A stretch of 64,000 bases of DNA, from NCBI GenBank assembly GCA_963522145.1, contig CAUQXI010000002.1:124001-188000 (forward strand), given 5' to 3'. A program made the translations under genes and the position numbers. Source of the stretch: Mesorhizobium_B sp963522145. GTDB lineage: Bacteria > Pseudomonadota > Alphaproteobacteria > Rhizobiales > Rhizobiaceae. Each line of letters starts with the position of its first letter. Positions within the stretch are counted from its first letter, which is position 1. Below the pieces are notes generated by a model, which was not told the origin of the DNA, made no database searches, and saw nothing but the letters and a program-made list of their open reading frames with translations. Shown here piece after piece: positions 17,684 to 26,387 of this stretch.

Positions 17684-18133
17684 ATGGGGTTCACGGAATC
17701 CGTACGGACTGTTGTGAAGAACAAATATGCCACGTTTCGTGGTCGGGCCTCCCGCTCGGAATACTGGTGGTTTCAGCTGTTCTACTGGCTGGTTTTGCTC
17801 GTCTTGATCCTCCTTCCTGTTGCGGTCGCGGCGCTGCTCAGCAGCGGCGGCGATGAAATGTCGCCCCTCTTTTTTCTCATCATGATCCCGGGCGGCATCT
17901 TTGCGCTCGCGATGCTGCTGCCGCTGATTGCGGTTCAGGTGCGCCGCTTCCATGATCGCAACATGGCCGGCTGGTGGTATCTTGTGCTCGCAGTGCTGTC
18001 GGCCATTCCTTACGTCGGTTTTCTGGCAAGCCTGGCCATTCTCGTGATCTCCGTGCTGGAGGGCACCCAGGGACCGAACAGGTTCGGGTCCGACCCGCTG
18101 CGTCCTGAAGCGACCGCCGACGTCTTCGCCTGA
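17684..18133 (+). CDS. DUF805 family inner-membrane protein
   Basis: A 149-residue integral membrane protein of the DUF805 family. The N-terminal signature KYATFRGRASRSEYWWF is followed by four hydrophobic segments: residues about 27-50, 60-85, 98-113 and 113-125. The family motif RRFHDRNMAGWW lies between segments two and three. The function of the family is unknown. The ribosome site AAAGGGG is 7 bases from the ATG. The stop is 3 bases before the next start, so it heads the DUF4129-DUF4350-MoxR operon. Confidence 0.88.
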   Translation: MGFTESVRTVVKNKYATFRGRASRSEYWWFQLFYWLVLLVLILLPVAVAALLSSGGDEMSPLFFLIMIPGGIFALAMLLPLIAVQVRRFHDRNMAGWWYLVLAVLSAIPYVGFLASLAILVISVLEGTQGPNRFGSDPLRPEATADVFA

Positions 18134-18136
18134 GCC

Positions 18137-18865
18137 GTGGCGACACGCGTCGCCGGCCTGTCGGTGCTCGGCCTGCTGCTCGGCCCACTGCTGGGCATGT
18201 CGACCGCAGCCTGGCCGGCGCAGACAGGCGCGAGCCATGCAGGGGCAGCCGGCGCCGAGAGCCGCGTCGGCGAGGAATACACGGCGCAATGCTGGCGCCA
18301 TGGCCTGCGCTGCACGTTGGTCTACGGCGAGAAGCCCGAGCGTCCCAAGCGGGCGCCATCGATCGGCCCCGTGGTTCCGATCGTGGATGGCCCGCTGGCT
18401 ATCTTGCTGGTGGTGGTCGGGCTCGTTCTCGCTGTCGGCCTCTGGATGCGCTTCGGGGGCGGGGGCGTCTTGTTGTCCTCCGCGCCGCGCGAGTTGAAGT
18501 CGCGGCGGGGGGATGCGCCCGAGAATTGGCACTCCGGCGCAGCGGAGGCTGAAGAATCGTCAGACCAGTTTCTCCGGCGGATCGCTGCCATGGGGGACAG
18601 ACGGCAGGCGCTTGTCCAGTTGCTTCGGCGCTGTCTCCTTCATGCCGCCGACATCACCGGAACGCGGCTCTTCCGCTACGACACGGAACGCGCCGTGCTC
18701 CAGCGGCTGCCGCCGACCGTGCCGGATCGCGACCGCCTCGAAACCCTGCTGAGGGAAACGGAACTCGTTCACTACGGCGGCCGCGTTCCCGCGGAGCCCC
18801 AGTTCGCCACCCTGCTCGCCGCAGCACGAAGCCTGCTTTCCAGGTCCGCGCCGGCTCATGCGTAA
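18137..18865 (+). CDS. DUF4129-like membrane protein
   Basis: A 242-residue protein with a GTG start 3 bases after the DUF805 stop. It has an N-terminal signal-like segment (GLSVLGLLLGPLLGMSTAAW) and a second membrane span near residues 87-108 (AILLVVVGLVLAVGLWM). A cytoplasmic C-terminal portion contains DRRQALVQLLRRCLLHAADI and a DRDRLETLLRETELVHYGG stretch, which together fit the DUF4129 domain. Such proteins accompany MoxR/DUF58 operons and may be membrane anchors for them. The 3' end overlaps the next gene by 8 bases. The assignment rests on the C-terminal resemblance plus gene order; it carries no catalytic motif. Confidence 0.65.
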   Translation: MATRVAGLSVLGLLLGPLLGMSTAAWPAQTGASHAGAAGAESRVGEEYTAQCWRHGLRCTLVYGEKPERPKRAPSIGPVVPIVDGPLAILLVVVGLVLAVGLWMRFGGGGVLLSSAPRELKSRRGDAPENWHSGAAEAEESSDQFLRRIAAMGDRRQALVQLLRRCLLHAADITGTRLFRYDTERAVLQRLPPTVPDRDRLETLLRETELVHYGGRVPAEPQFATLLAAARSLLSRSAPAHA

Positions 18866-20129
18866 GGCCGGCCCGCTGCTCTTTGTCGTTCTGCTGCTCG
18901 GCCTGGCGGCATTGCTGCTGCTCGCGCCGTGGCAGAGCGGAGCGTATGACCGTTCCGCGCTCGGCGTGAAAGGGCTCGAGGTCTGGCTGCAGGCCAAGGG
19001 CATTCCGGTCGTCCGGTCGGATGCCCATGTGGCGCGCGCGCCCTCGGAATTGTCGATGCGCATCCTGCCTTTGCGCGACCCTCGCTATGCTCCGGCTGGT
19101 GGTGACGAAGAAGAAGATTCGGCGGAAGGGCGGTTTGCTCCCGACATTCTGGTGGATAAGCTTTATGAGCTGCCCACGCTGGTGATCCTGCCCAAATGGC
19201 GCGAAGGGATTTTGAAGGAAGGTATCGCACAGCAGGCGATGCTGGTTCCGCCGGGCGGCATCTATCGCGACCTGGAGCAGATCTATCTGCCCGACCTGCG
19301 CCTCAAGCGCCTCGGGGCCAACTTCGAGGAAGCGGGCGTTTCGCTTGCACCGGACGGGCCTCAAGAACTCGCGCTTTACAGCGCCCAGTTGTTTGATCGC
19401 GCCAGCCTGCCGGAAAACTGCGCCGAGGCGGCGGGCGTGACCGCCGGCGCGCTGGTTCTGCGCTGCGAGGATGATTTCACCGTTTATCTCTTGTCCGACC
19501 CCGACCTCCTGAACAATCACGGTTTGGCGCGCGGGGAAAACGCCGCTCTCGCGCTGTCCCTCATTCGCTCTCTGCGCGGAGCCGGCGAAACCCTTCCGGT
19601 CTATCTGGATACGGACCCTCGGTTGCTCGACGAGGATACCGCCGATGACGAGGGCCGCACCTATGAGCGCTCGGCCAGCGACCTGAAACGGCTTTTCGAC
19701 TATCCGCTGACGCTGATCTGGGGCGCGATCCTGCTTTTGACGATGATCAGCTTCTGGCGCGGCGCCTATCGCTTCGGGCCGCCGCTCGAAACACGCGCAT
19801 CCGATGCCGGGATCTCGAAGACCGTGGCCGTGGAGGCCATGGCGCGGCTTTTGCGCCTGTCGGGCAATGACGGCCGCATGGCGGCGCAATTCGTCGAGCA
19901 TTTCCTTGCCGACAAGGCGGCTCTGGTGTTCGGTCCGACAGCCAACAATCAGGCCGGCGTCGAGCGGCTGTTCCAGCGTCTGTCACGCCGCGATGAGACC
20001 GGGGCGAATGCGTTGCGATCCACGTCCCAGGCGCTGATCGACAAAGGACCGAACATGCGCCGGGCAGAACTGCATCATCATCTCGAAACGTTCAGAACAT
20101 TGTTGAAGGGCACCGATCTTGGATCTTGA
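18858..20129 (+). CDS. DUF4350 domain-containing membrane protein
   Basis: A 423-residue protein. A single N-terminal membrane span (LLFVVLLLGLAALLLLAP) leads into a periplasmic domain of about 250 residues. It contains GVKGLEVWLQAKGIPVV and YLLSDPDLLNNHGLARGENA, the latter typical of DUF4350. A second span lies near residue 285 (TLIWGAILLLTMISFW), followed by a cytoplasmic tail. The family is uncharacterised but occurs in this operon type with a MoxR ATPase and a DUF58 protein. It overlaps the upstream gene by 8 bases and the MoxR gene by 11 bases, so translation is coupled on both sides. Confidence 0.82.
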   Translation: MRKAGPLLFVVLLLGLAALLLLAPWQSGAYDRSALGVKGLEVWLQAKGIPVVRSDAHVARAPSELSMRILPLRDPRYAPAGGDEEEDSAEGRFAPDILVDKLYELPTLVILPKWREGILKEGIAQQAMLVPPGGIYRDLEQIYLPDLRLKRLGANFEEAGVSLAPDGPQELALYSAQLFDRASLPENCAEAAGVTAGALVLRCEDDFTVYLLSDPDLLNNHGLARGENAALALSLIRSLRGAGETLPVYLDTDPRLLDEDTADDEGRTYERSASDLKRLFDYPLTLIWGAILLLTMISFWRGAYRFGPPLETRASDAGISKTVAVEAMARLLRLSGNDGRMAAQFVEHFLADKAALVFGPTANNQAGVERLFQRLSRRDETGANALRSTSQALIDKGPNMRRAELHHHLETFRTLLKGTDLGS

Positions 20130-21075
20130 GGAGTTCCGCCGTCTGGTTGCTGCCGTGCGCGGCGCGATCGGAAAAGTCGTTCAAGGCCAGGACGCGCTGA
20201 TCGACCTCGTCCTGATCTCGATCTTCGCGCGCGGCCATTGCCTTGTGGAAGGCCCGCCCGGCACGGCGAAGACCCTGCTGGCGCGCTCGGTGTCGGCGGT
20301 TCTGGATCTGGAATATCGCCGCATCCAGTTCACGCCCGACCTGATGCCGAGCGACGTTCTAGGCGTCAGCCTGTTCGACTTCCAAGCGAGCCGGTTCCTG
20401 CTGACAAAGGGGCCGGTCTTCACCGACATCCTCCTCGCCGACGAGATCAACCGTGCGCCGCCCAAGACGCAGTCGGCCCTGTTGCAGGCCATGAACGAGC
20501 GCACCGTCACGATCGATGGCGCTGACCACGCGCTGGGCGGGAACTTCTTCGTGCTGGCAACGCAGAATCCGATCGAGCATCAGGGCACTTATCCGCTGCC
20601 GGAGGCCCAACTCGACCGCTTCCTGTTCAAGCTCGTCGTGGATTTTCCCGACCGCGACACAGAGATTTCCATCCTGTCGAGCCATGCGGGCCGCGCGCTT
20701 CAATCGGACCTGCGCGGTTCGGGGATCGAGCGGCTCGTCTCCGCCGAAACCTTGGCGGCAGGGCGGGCGCTGGTCGACACGATCCATCTCGACGAGGCCA
20801 TCCTGACCTACGTGGTAGACCTGATCCGCGCCACGCGCTCGGACCCCGACATTCTTCATGGTGCCTCGACCCGCGCGGCTGGCGCCCTTGCCTCGGCGGT
20901 TCGGGTGCGGGCCGCCTTTGAAGGGCGTGATTACGGGCTTCCCGACGATGTCCAGGCGCTGCTGATCCCCGCATTGCGCCACCGCATCGTGCTTTCGCCG
21001 GCGGCCGAGATCGACGGCCGCACGGCGGAACAGGTTTTGACCAACATCAGAAATCGAGTGGATGCGCCTCGTTAG
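20119..21075 (+). CDS. MoxR family AAA+ ATPase
   Basis: A 318-residue AAA+ ATPase with a TTG start inside the end of the DUF4350 gene. The Walker A motif GPPGTAKT is at about residues 44-51, the Walker B/DE motif DILLADEINRAPPKTQSALL lies near residue 104, and LATQNPIEHQGTYPLPEAQL is the sensor 1 / pre-sensor helix region. MoxR ATPases act as chaperones that mature partner proteins, usually of the vWA or DUF58 type. The DUF58 gene follows directly after the stop with no gap. It is cytoplasmic. Confidence 0.92.
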   Translation: MDLEEFRRLVAAVRGAIGKVVQGQDALIDLVLISIFARGHCLVEGPPGTAKTLLARSVSAVLDLEYRRIQFTPDLMPSDVLGVSLFDFQASRFLLTKGPVFTDILLADEINRAPPKTQSALLQAMNERTVTIDGADHALGGNFFVLATQNPIEHQGTYPLPEAQLDRFLFKLVVDFPDRDTEISILSSHAGRALQSDLRGSGIERLVSAETLAAGRALVDTIHLDEAILTYVVDLIRATRSDPDILHGASTRAAGALASAVRVRAAFEGRDYGLPDDVQALLIPALRHRIVLSPAAEIDGRTAEQVLTNIRNRVDAPR

Positions 21076-22395
21076 ATGCGGCCGTCCACGCTTCTTGTCG
21101 GCCTTGCCCTCTTCCTGACCGCCGCGACGATCGTCGTCGGCATCTGGTGGACGGACGCGGCCTGGCTTCTGATCGTCGGATGGGGCGGCGCGGCCGCGCT
21201 GGTGCTGGCCGATCTGGTCTTGTCGATCCCGCCGCGCCGGCTCAGTGCCGACATCGAGGTTCCGGCGCAGGGCTTTGTCGGCCATCCGGTGCCGATGACG
21301 ATCAATGTCCGGCCCCGGAAAGGCATGCTGCCCGAAACGATCCTGGCGCGCCTCGATCTCGCGCCGGAGCTTTCGCCGGAATTCAATGCCTTTCCCGTGC
21401 CCCTGACCGATGCGGGCCGGCGGCACGCCCGAACCACGGCCAGTCTGCGTCCGACACGGCGCGGGCGCCATGCGGTTCATGCCCTCTGGCTGCAATGGCC
21501 GTCGCGCCTGCGGCTGCTCGACATCATCTCCTCCACGCCGTTGAACAAGGAAATCGCCGCGCTGCCTGATCTGTCGCCGATCCTCTCCGGCGCGATCCAG
21601 ACGCAGATGCTGCCGCTGGAGAACGGCCAGAAGGACATGCGGCTGCGCGGCGAGGGATCGGAGTTCCACCAGCTTCGCGATTTCGTGCCGGGCATGGATC
21701 CGCGCAGCATCGACTGGAAGCGCTCGGCGCGAAAGCGCAGCCTTGTGGTGCGCGAAACCAGGGCCGAACAAAATTACCAGATCGTCCTGTGCGTCGATTC
21801 CGGGCGTCTCATGGCCGAGCAGCTCGCCGGCCTGCCCAAGCTCGACCGCGCCATCAATGCGGCGCTCGCTCTGTGCTGGGCGGGGGGCCTCGCCGGCGAT
21901 CTCGTGGGCTTCTATAGCTTCGACAGCCGGCCGCGCCTTTTCCTGCCTGCCCTGCCGGGACGCGCCGCCTTCGCGCGTTTGCAGACGGCCTGCGCGGGCC
22001 TGCGTTACGAGACGCAGGAAACCAACCACACGCTGGGACTGACGCACCTGTCCGGGCGCCTCAAGCGGCGTTCGCTGGTCGTGATCTTTTCCGATTTCGT
22101 GGACAGCATCACGGCCGAGCTGATGATGGAGAATATCGGCGTTCTCACGCGGCATCACTTCATCATCTATGTCGCTTTGCGCGATCCGGTGCTGGCGGAA
22201 CTCGCCGAGCCCGAAGCGTTGAGCCTGGAGGCGGTCGCCCGCTCGGTTGCGGCCCGCCAGATCCTGCAGGAGCGCCGCGCCGTGCTGGAGAAGCTCTCGC
22301 GCCTCGGCGTCCTCTGCCTCGACACCACGCCGGAAGCGCTGACGCCCGACCTCGTGTCGCGCTATATCGACATCAAATCGCGCGAGCTGATATGA
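21076..22395 (+). CDS. DUF58 domain-containing protein (MoxR partner)
   Basis: A 439-residue protein with two N-terminal membrane spans (about residues 4-22 and 26-45), a beta-rich middle region and the DUF58 signature EGSEFHQLRDFVPGMDPRSI near residue 195, followed by DWKRSARKRSLVVRE. The C-terminal region has a vWA-like fold with VLCVDSGRLM and VVIFSDFVD, although the full MIDAS triad DxSxS is altered to DSGRL. DUF58 proteins are the usual clients of MoxR ATPases. The start follows the MoxR stop without a gap, and the end overlaps the SpoIIM-like gene by ATGA. Confidence 0.88.
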   Translation: MRPSTLLVGLALFLTAATIVVGIWWTDAAWLLIVGWGGAAALVLADLVLSIPPRRLSADIEVPAQGFVGHPVPMTINVRPRKGMLPETILARLDLAPELSPEFNAFPVPLTDAGRRHARTTASLRPTRRGRHAVHALWLQWPSRLRLLDIISSTPLNKEIAALPDLSPILSGAIQTQMLPLENGQKDMRLRGEGSEFHQLRDFVPGMDPRSIDWKRSARKRSLVVRETRAEQNYQIVLCVDSGRLMAEQLAGLPKLDRAINAALALCWAGGLAGDLVGFYSFDSRPRLFLPALPGRAAFARLQTACAGLRYETQETNHTLGLTHLSGRLKRRSLVVIFSDFVDSITAELMMENIGVLTRHHFIIYVALRDPVLAELAEPEALSLEAVARSVAARQILQERRAVLEKLSRLGVLCLDTTPEALTPDLVSRYIDIKSRELI

Positions 22396-23489
22396 CGGAT
22401 GCCGCTTCCGCCGACAGGCTGAACATGGATGCGCGGCCGGAAACCGATGCCGGCCCCGGCCCCGGCCCTGGCGAAGGCGACAGGCTGCGTTCCGCGCGCT
22501 TCCGCGTCGAGCGCGAAAAGCATTGGCGCGAGTTGGACGCGCTTGTCACGCGCGCGGAAAAAGGCGGCATCCGCTCGCTGAGTTACGACGAAACGCGCAC
22601 GCTCGCGGCCGGATACCGCCAGGCCATGAATTCGCTGAGCGTGGCGCGCGACATCTCGCTCGACCGTGCTCTCTTCGCCTATCTCGAGAGCCTGTGCTCT
22701 CGCGCCTACATGATCGTTTATGCGCCGCAGGAAAGCCTCGCCGGCCTGCTCACGCGCCTCTTGACTCACGGGATCCCGCAGGCGGTGCGCCGCTCGGCCC
22801 TGCCGCTCTTTATCGGCTTCCTGGCGATCATCCTGGGCGCGGCGGCGGGCTACAAGCTGTTTTCCACTGATCCGAGCTGGTTCTACACGCTTGTGCCGCC
22901 GGACACCGCAGACATGCGGACGCCGGAGGCCTCAGCCGAATATCTGCGCTCCACGATCTATGGCGACGAGGATCACGGGAGCGACAGGCTCGCGGCGTTC
23001 GCATCCTTTCTGTTCTCGCACAATACGCAGATCGCGATTCTAATCTTCACGCTCGGCATCTTCCTGTCCGTGCCGAGCTTCGTTCTCACCTTCTATAACG
23101 GGCTGCTTCTCGGGGCATTCTTCGCGATGTTCGCCCGAAAGGGTCTGGGCTATGACCTGTTCGCGTGGCTCTCGATCCACGGCGTCACCGAACTCGCGGC
23201 CATCGCCATCGCCTGCGCGGGCGGCGCGCGGCTCGGGCTCGCCGTCCTGCTGCCGGGCATGCGCAGCCGCCGGGAAGCGCTGCGGCATGAGGGCCGCGAT
23301 GCCGTCAAGCTCGTCATCCTCGCCGGCCTGATGCTCGTCGCGGCGGCCTTCATCGAAGGGTTCCTGCGCCAGCTGGTTCAGCCTCCCGCGCTGCGGCTCG
23401 CCATCGGCTGGGGGATGGGCGCCTTCTGGGCGGGCTGGCTGCTGCTTTCCGGTCGCAACTGGAAGGCCAAGCCCGAGCCCGTGCGATGA
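22392..23489 (+). CDS. Stage II sporulation protein M-like (SpoIIM) membrane protein
   Basis: A 365-residue integral membrane protein of the SpoIIM superfamily. It has a hydrophilic N-terminal domain of about 130 residues that includes REKHWRELDALVTRAEKGGI, then five or so hydrophobic spans. Two diagnostic parts are SFVLTFYNGLLLGAFFAMF and LFAWLSIHGVTELAAIAIA. In non-sporulating bacteria this family occurs beside RDD and MoxR/DUF58 genes and its role is unknown. It starts in the ATGA overlap with DUF58 and ends in an ATGA overlap with the RDD gene. Confidence 0.87.
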   Translation: MTDAASADRLNMDARPETDAGPGPGPGEGDRLRSARFRVEREKHWRELDALVTRAEKGGIRSLSYDETRTLAAGYRQAMNSLSVARDISLDRALFAYLESLCSRAYMIVYAPQESLAGLLTRLLTHGIPQAVRRSALPLFIGFLAIILGAAAGYKLFSTDPSWFYTLVPPDTADMRTPEASAEYLRSTIYGDEDHGSDRLAAFASFLFSHNTQIAILIFTLGIFLSVPSFVLTFYNGLLLGAFFAMFARKGLGYDLFAWLSIHGVTELAAIAIACAGGARLGLAVLLPGMRSRREALRHEGRDAVKLVILAGLMLVAAAFIEGFLRQLVQPPALRLAIGWGMGAFWAGWLLLSGRNWKAKPEPVR

Positions 23490-24379
23490 GCCGGATCACT
23501 CAGGACGGCAGGCGCATCGAGCAGTTCGTTCCGCCTGAAGGCGTGCCGATCGACTTTGCGGTCGCTTCGCTCGGGGCGCGGCTGGGCGCGCAGTGCCTCG
23601 ATCTGATCTTCACCTATCTGGTCGTTCTCCTTTGCGCCTTTGCTTTGATCTGGGGGGCGATGCTGCCGATGGAGGCCGCATCGACGCTGATCGTCCTGCT
23701 CGCCTTCCTGCTTCGCGTTCCCTACTACATCCTGTCCGAACTGATCTGGAACGGACGCACGCTGGGCAAGCGGATCGTGGGCGTGCGCGTGGTCAATGTG
23801 GAGGGGCGGCGCCTTACGCCCCATCAGGTCACGGCAAGAAACCTCATGAAGGAGGTGGAGTTCTTCACGCCCCTGACCCTGGTGTTCGCGGCTCCCGACA
23901 TGTCGGGCTGGGGCATCGCCCTGACGCTCGCATGGGTTCTGGTGATCGCGATCGTGCCTCTGGCGAACCGGCGGCGGCAGCGGCTCGGGGACATCATCGC
24001 GGGCACGCTGGTGGTCGACAATCCCCGCTCCGTCCTGCTGCCGGACCTCGCCGTCGCGACGCCCGCACCGACCTCGGGGGAAGAGTTCGACTTCACGCCC
24101 GCCGAGCTCGAGGTCTACGGGCGCCACGAGCTGCAAACGCTGGAAGACGTGCTGCGTGACCCGACCAAGGGCTCGGACGCGGAGGAGATCAAAGCGATCG
24201 CGCGCACCATCATCCGCAAGATCGGCTATGACACGACCGTCAAGCCCGGCCGCGAGCTCGCCTTTCTTTCAGCCTTCTACCGCGCCCAGCGGGAGCATCT
24301 CGAAACCCTGCAGCTCTTTGGTACGCGACGGGAAAACAAGTTCCATCATGCCGGGAAGCCTGAACTCTCCCGGCCTTGA
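23486..24379 (+). CDS. RDD family membrane protein
   Basis: A 297-residue membrane protein with an RDD domain: GARLGAQCLDLIFTYLVVLL (the Arg/Asp of span one), then LIWNGRTLGKRIVGVRVVN and the C-terminal RRRQRLGDIIAGTLVV. The hydrophilic tail of about 100 residues after the last span has no recognised domain and includes a conserved-looking RHELQTLEDVLRDPTKGSD helix. RDD proteins are implicated in transport or membrane stress, without a settled function. It is the last gene of the operon, and a candidate terminator follows. Confidence 0.88.
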   Translation: MSRITQDGRRIEQFVPPEGVPIDFAVASLGARLGAQCLDLIFTYLVVLLCAFALIWGAMLPMEAASTLIVLLAFLLRVPYYILSELIWNGRTLGKRIVGVRVVNVEGRRLTPHQVTARNLMKEVEFFTPLTLVFAAPDMSGWGIALTLAWVLVIAIVPLANRRRQRLGDIIAGTLVVDNPRSVLLPDLAVATPAPTSGEEFDFTPAELEVYGRHELQTLEDVLRDPTKGSDAEEIKAIARTIIRKIGYDTTVKPGRELAFLSAFYRAQREHLETLQLFGTRRENKFHHAGKPELSRP

Positions 24380-24387
24380 ATGAATAA

Positions 24388-24439
24388 AGGCCAGGAATAC
24401 TGTAAGATTTTCCAGTTCAGCAGATTCAGGCCTCTTTTT
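24388..24439 (+). terminator. Candidate terminator after the MoxR-DUF58-RDD operon
   Basis: AGGCC at 24388 and GGCCT at 24429 bracket an inner ACTG/CAGT pair, and the outer arm is followed by CTTTTTG. The loop parts are long, so this is a weak but plausible intrinsic terminator. Confidence 0.35.
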
Positions 24440-24513
24440 GTTCGATCCTGTAACCTTTGTGAATGCATTCGGATTGTTGCGCGCCCACGGTGTGAAAACA
24501 CAGTGGAGATGTT

Positions 24514-25059
24514 TTGGTCTTGATCTGGGTTTCCGACTCCTGGGGTGCGATCACCTATGTCAGCCGTGAATGGCGCCAGGTGACAGGGCACTCACTGGAC
24601 AGCGCCCAAGGTTCCGGCTGGCTGGACAGCGTGCATCCCCGCGATCGCGCCACCGTGATGCTCGCTGTTCAAACAAGCGCGAAGCAGCACGCTTCTCTCA
24701 CCATCCAGTTCCGTCTCAAGCGCGCCACAGGCGATTTCATCTGGGTTGTTGCCGGCGCGGTGCCTTCCTTCGGCCCTCCTGACCGCCGCTTTCTCGGCTA
24801 TCTCGGCTCAGTCACCCAGACGGATGCTCCGCGTTCGGAGGAGGTGCGCGTCCACATCGGCTCGTTCGACCCGCCGCCGCCGCATCCGGCCACCCAGGCA
24901 CACGGAACGCTCGACCGGATCGCCGATCATCTTCTTCTCGCCCACTCCCTGATGCGCGAAGACGGGGGAAAGTCCGCGCTGCCCGACGTCGAGCAAGCAC
25001 TGGTGAAAATCGGCGCCGAGATCGCAAAGACCGGGCGGCACAGGCAGGTCACTGAATAA
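24514..25059 (+). CDS. Single PAS-domain protein
   Basis: A 181-residue soluble protein. The TTG at 24514 is chosen because GGAG lies 6 bases upstream; an ATG two bases earlier is out of frame. Residues 5-110 form a PAS domain with ITYVSREWRQVTG, WLDSVHPRDR and a terminal FRLKRATGDFIWVVAGAV PAC-like segment. The C-terminal 70 residues look helical (ADHLLLAHSLMREDG) and lack any kinase, cyclase or HTH output. It may be a sensor subunit that works with a separate effector. It is convergent with the Crp/Fnr-type regulator. Confidence 0.7.
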   Translation: MVLIWVSDSWGAITYVSREWRQVTGHSLDSAQGSGWLDSVHPRDRATVMLAVQTSAKQHASLTIQFRLKRATGDFIWVVAGAVPSFGPPDRRFLGYLGSVTQTDAPRSEEVRVHIGSFDPPPPHPATQAHGTLDRIADHLLLAHSLMREDGGKSALPDVEQALVKIGAEIAKTGRHRQVTE

Positions 25060-25080
25060 CGAAGTGAGTTGGCGAGCTAT

Positions 25081-25818
25081 TCAACCGCTGACTTGCGGGT
25101 CGGGCCTGCGTCTCGTCAGATGCAGGTAGTTCGGGTTGAAGTCGGCATAGGCCTTGAGCCGTTCGATGTCCGGAATGTGGAGCTGCTGCCCCTTGAGAAC
25201 AACCAGTTCCTCGTCTCGCAGGGTCTTGAGGCTCCTGTTGGTGTGGACAACCGAAAGGCCCATCGTGTCGCCGATCTCGACCTGGGTCAACGGAAGGGTG
25301 CACGTTCCGTCGCGCGTCAGGCCAACGGCCGCCATGCGGGCGTGCAGTTCGCAGAACAGGTGCGCAATACGCTGCTCGGCCGGGCGCTGCCCAAGATTGG
25401 TCACCCACTCGCGGAGCGTCGCCTCATCAACGAGCGAGCACCACCAGAAGGCTCGCGCCAGGGCAGGACGATGCTCCGTGATTTCTGTCACGATGCTGCG
25501 CGGGATGCTGGCGACGCGGCATGGACTGACGGTAGCGATGCTGTGATCCATCTCGTCAAGAAGCGCCACGTGAAGGTCGCAGAAATCTCCGGCAATCAGA
25601 TACGCAAAGATTTGCCTGTTGCCGTCCGGCAGGATCTTGTAGCGAGCAGCAAAGCCCTCCAAGATCAGAATGACGTTTTCCGGCCTTTCGCCCTCCCGGA
25701 TGAGATCCTGATCGCTCTTGACCTCCCGTGTCTGGGTCGACAGTTCAACCAGATAGGCGCGGTCGTCGGGGGAAAGCGGGGCAAAGATTTCCATCTTGCG
25801 AATGAACGCTTGCGGCAC
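25081..25818 (-). CDS. Crp/Fnr family transcriptional regulator
   Basis: A regulator of about 245 residues. The GTG at 25818 is preferred because GGGGGA sits 6 bases upstream; a TTG at 25824 or an extension to 26115 are in frame but poorly supported. It has a cyclic-nucleotide-binding-type beta-roll (residues about 15-125, with VILILEGFAARYKILPDGNR) and a C-terminal winged helix with LTQVEIGDTMGLSVVHTNRS. No Fnr cysteine cluster is seen in the N-terminus, so it is neither an oxygen-sensing Fnr nor clearly a cAMP receptor. A perfect palindrome lies about 100 bases upstream. This subgroup is common and multicopy in rhizobia. Confidence 0.85.
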   Translation of the reverse strand: MPQAFIRKMEIFAPLSPDDRAYLVELSTQTREVKSDQDLIREGERPENVILILEGFAARYKILPDGNRQIFAYLIAGDFCDLHVALLDEMDHSIATVSPCRVASIPRSIVTEITEHRPALARAFWWCSLVDEATLREWVTNLGQRPAEQRIAHLFCELHARMAAVGLTRDGTCTLPLTQVEIGDTMGLSVVHTNRSLKTLRDEELVVLKGQQLHIPDIERLKAYADFNPNYLHLTRRRPDPQVSG

Positions 25819-25919
25819 GATCAATCCCCCGTCGAGCTTCCAATTTAATGCAATCGTGCGGGAAATAGCAACCGCATGGCTCTCTGCCGTCGCTGACAGG
25901 TCTCGCAGGTATTGTTTGT

Positions 25920-25941
25920 GATCAGTGCCGGAACACTGATC
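25920..25941. promoter_or_regulatory. Perfect 22-bp palindrome, candidate Crp/Fnr-type operator
   Basis: GATCAGTG and CACTGATC form perfect 8-base arms around a 6-base spacer. The 22-bp size and 6-base spacer are the geometry of Crp-family sites. It sits between the divergent regulator gene and the DUF6894 frame, so it could serve either or both. Confidence 0.55.
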
Positions 25942-25992
25942 CGTGTCGAAGCCTCTCGCAAGAGCCTTCGACCGGAATGAAGGAGAACGTCC

Positions 25993-26237
25993 TTGCCCCG
26001 CTTTTACTTCGATACCTATGTCAATGGCACGCCACCCATGACGATGCAGGAACGGAACTCGAAAGTCTCGAGGAAGTGCGGCGGGAGGCGATGGTCTCCC
26101 TTCCCGCCATTGCAAAGGATGAAGTGCCGCGCGATGGCGACCGGCAGGCCTATACGGTTCTGGTCACGAACGAGGATCGCAAGCCTGTCTACTCGGCAAC
26201 CCTCAGCTTCGCCGGGCTCTGGCTCAACCGCGACTGA
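25993..26237 (+). pseudogene. DUF6894-like small protein gene, frameshifted
   Basis: The TTG at 25993 has an AAGGAG ribosome site 8 bases upstream and begins PRFYFDTYVNG, the usual opening of DUF6894 proteins. In that frame the family resemblance stops near 26030. It resumes one frame over as HDDAGTELESLEEVRREAM and then VLVTNEDRKPVYSATLSF up to the stop at 26237. Joining the two halves would give about 80 residues, the normal family length. One missing base in the stretch at roughly 26024-26040 explains both halves. It is either a recent pseudogene or a sequencing/assembly error. The function of the family is unknown. Confidence 0.65.
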
Positions 26238-26387
26238 ACCTGCGCGGCGGATGGATGCCTCAGGTTCCTCCTGATCTCGCGGCGTGGCACGATAAGCTTT
26301 CCGCTTGCTTGACGCGTGCGAGATGGGGATGCTGCTGGAAAGCCTCGCTGGACGGCGACAGGCTTCAGAAACGCAAGGGAACAAGCA

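Noticed and set aside
20359..22158. Minus-strand frame opposite MoxR and DUF58
   Set aside because: Shadow frame; the plus-strand genes have Walker A/B and DUF58 motifs and overlapping starts.
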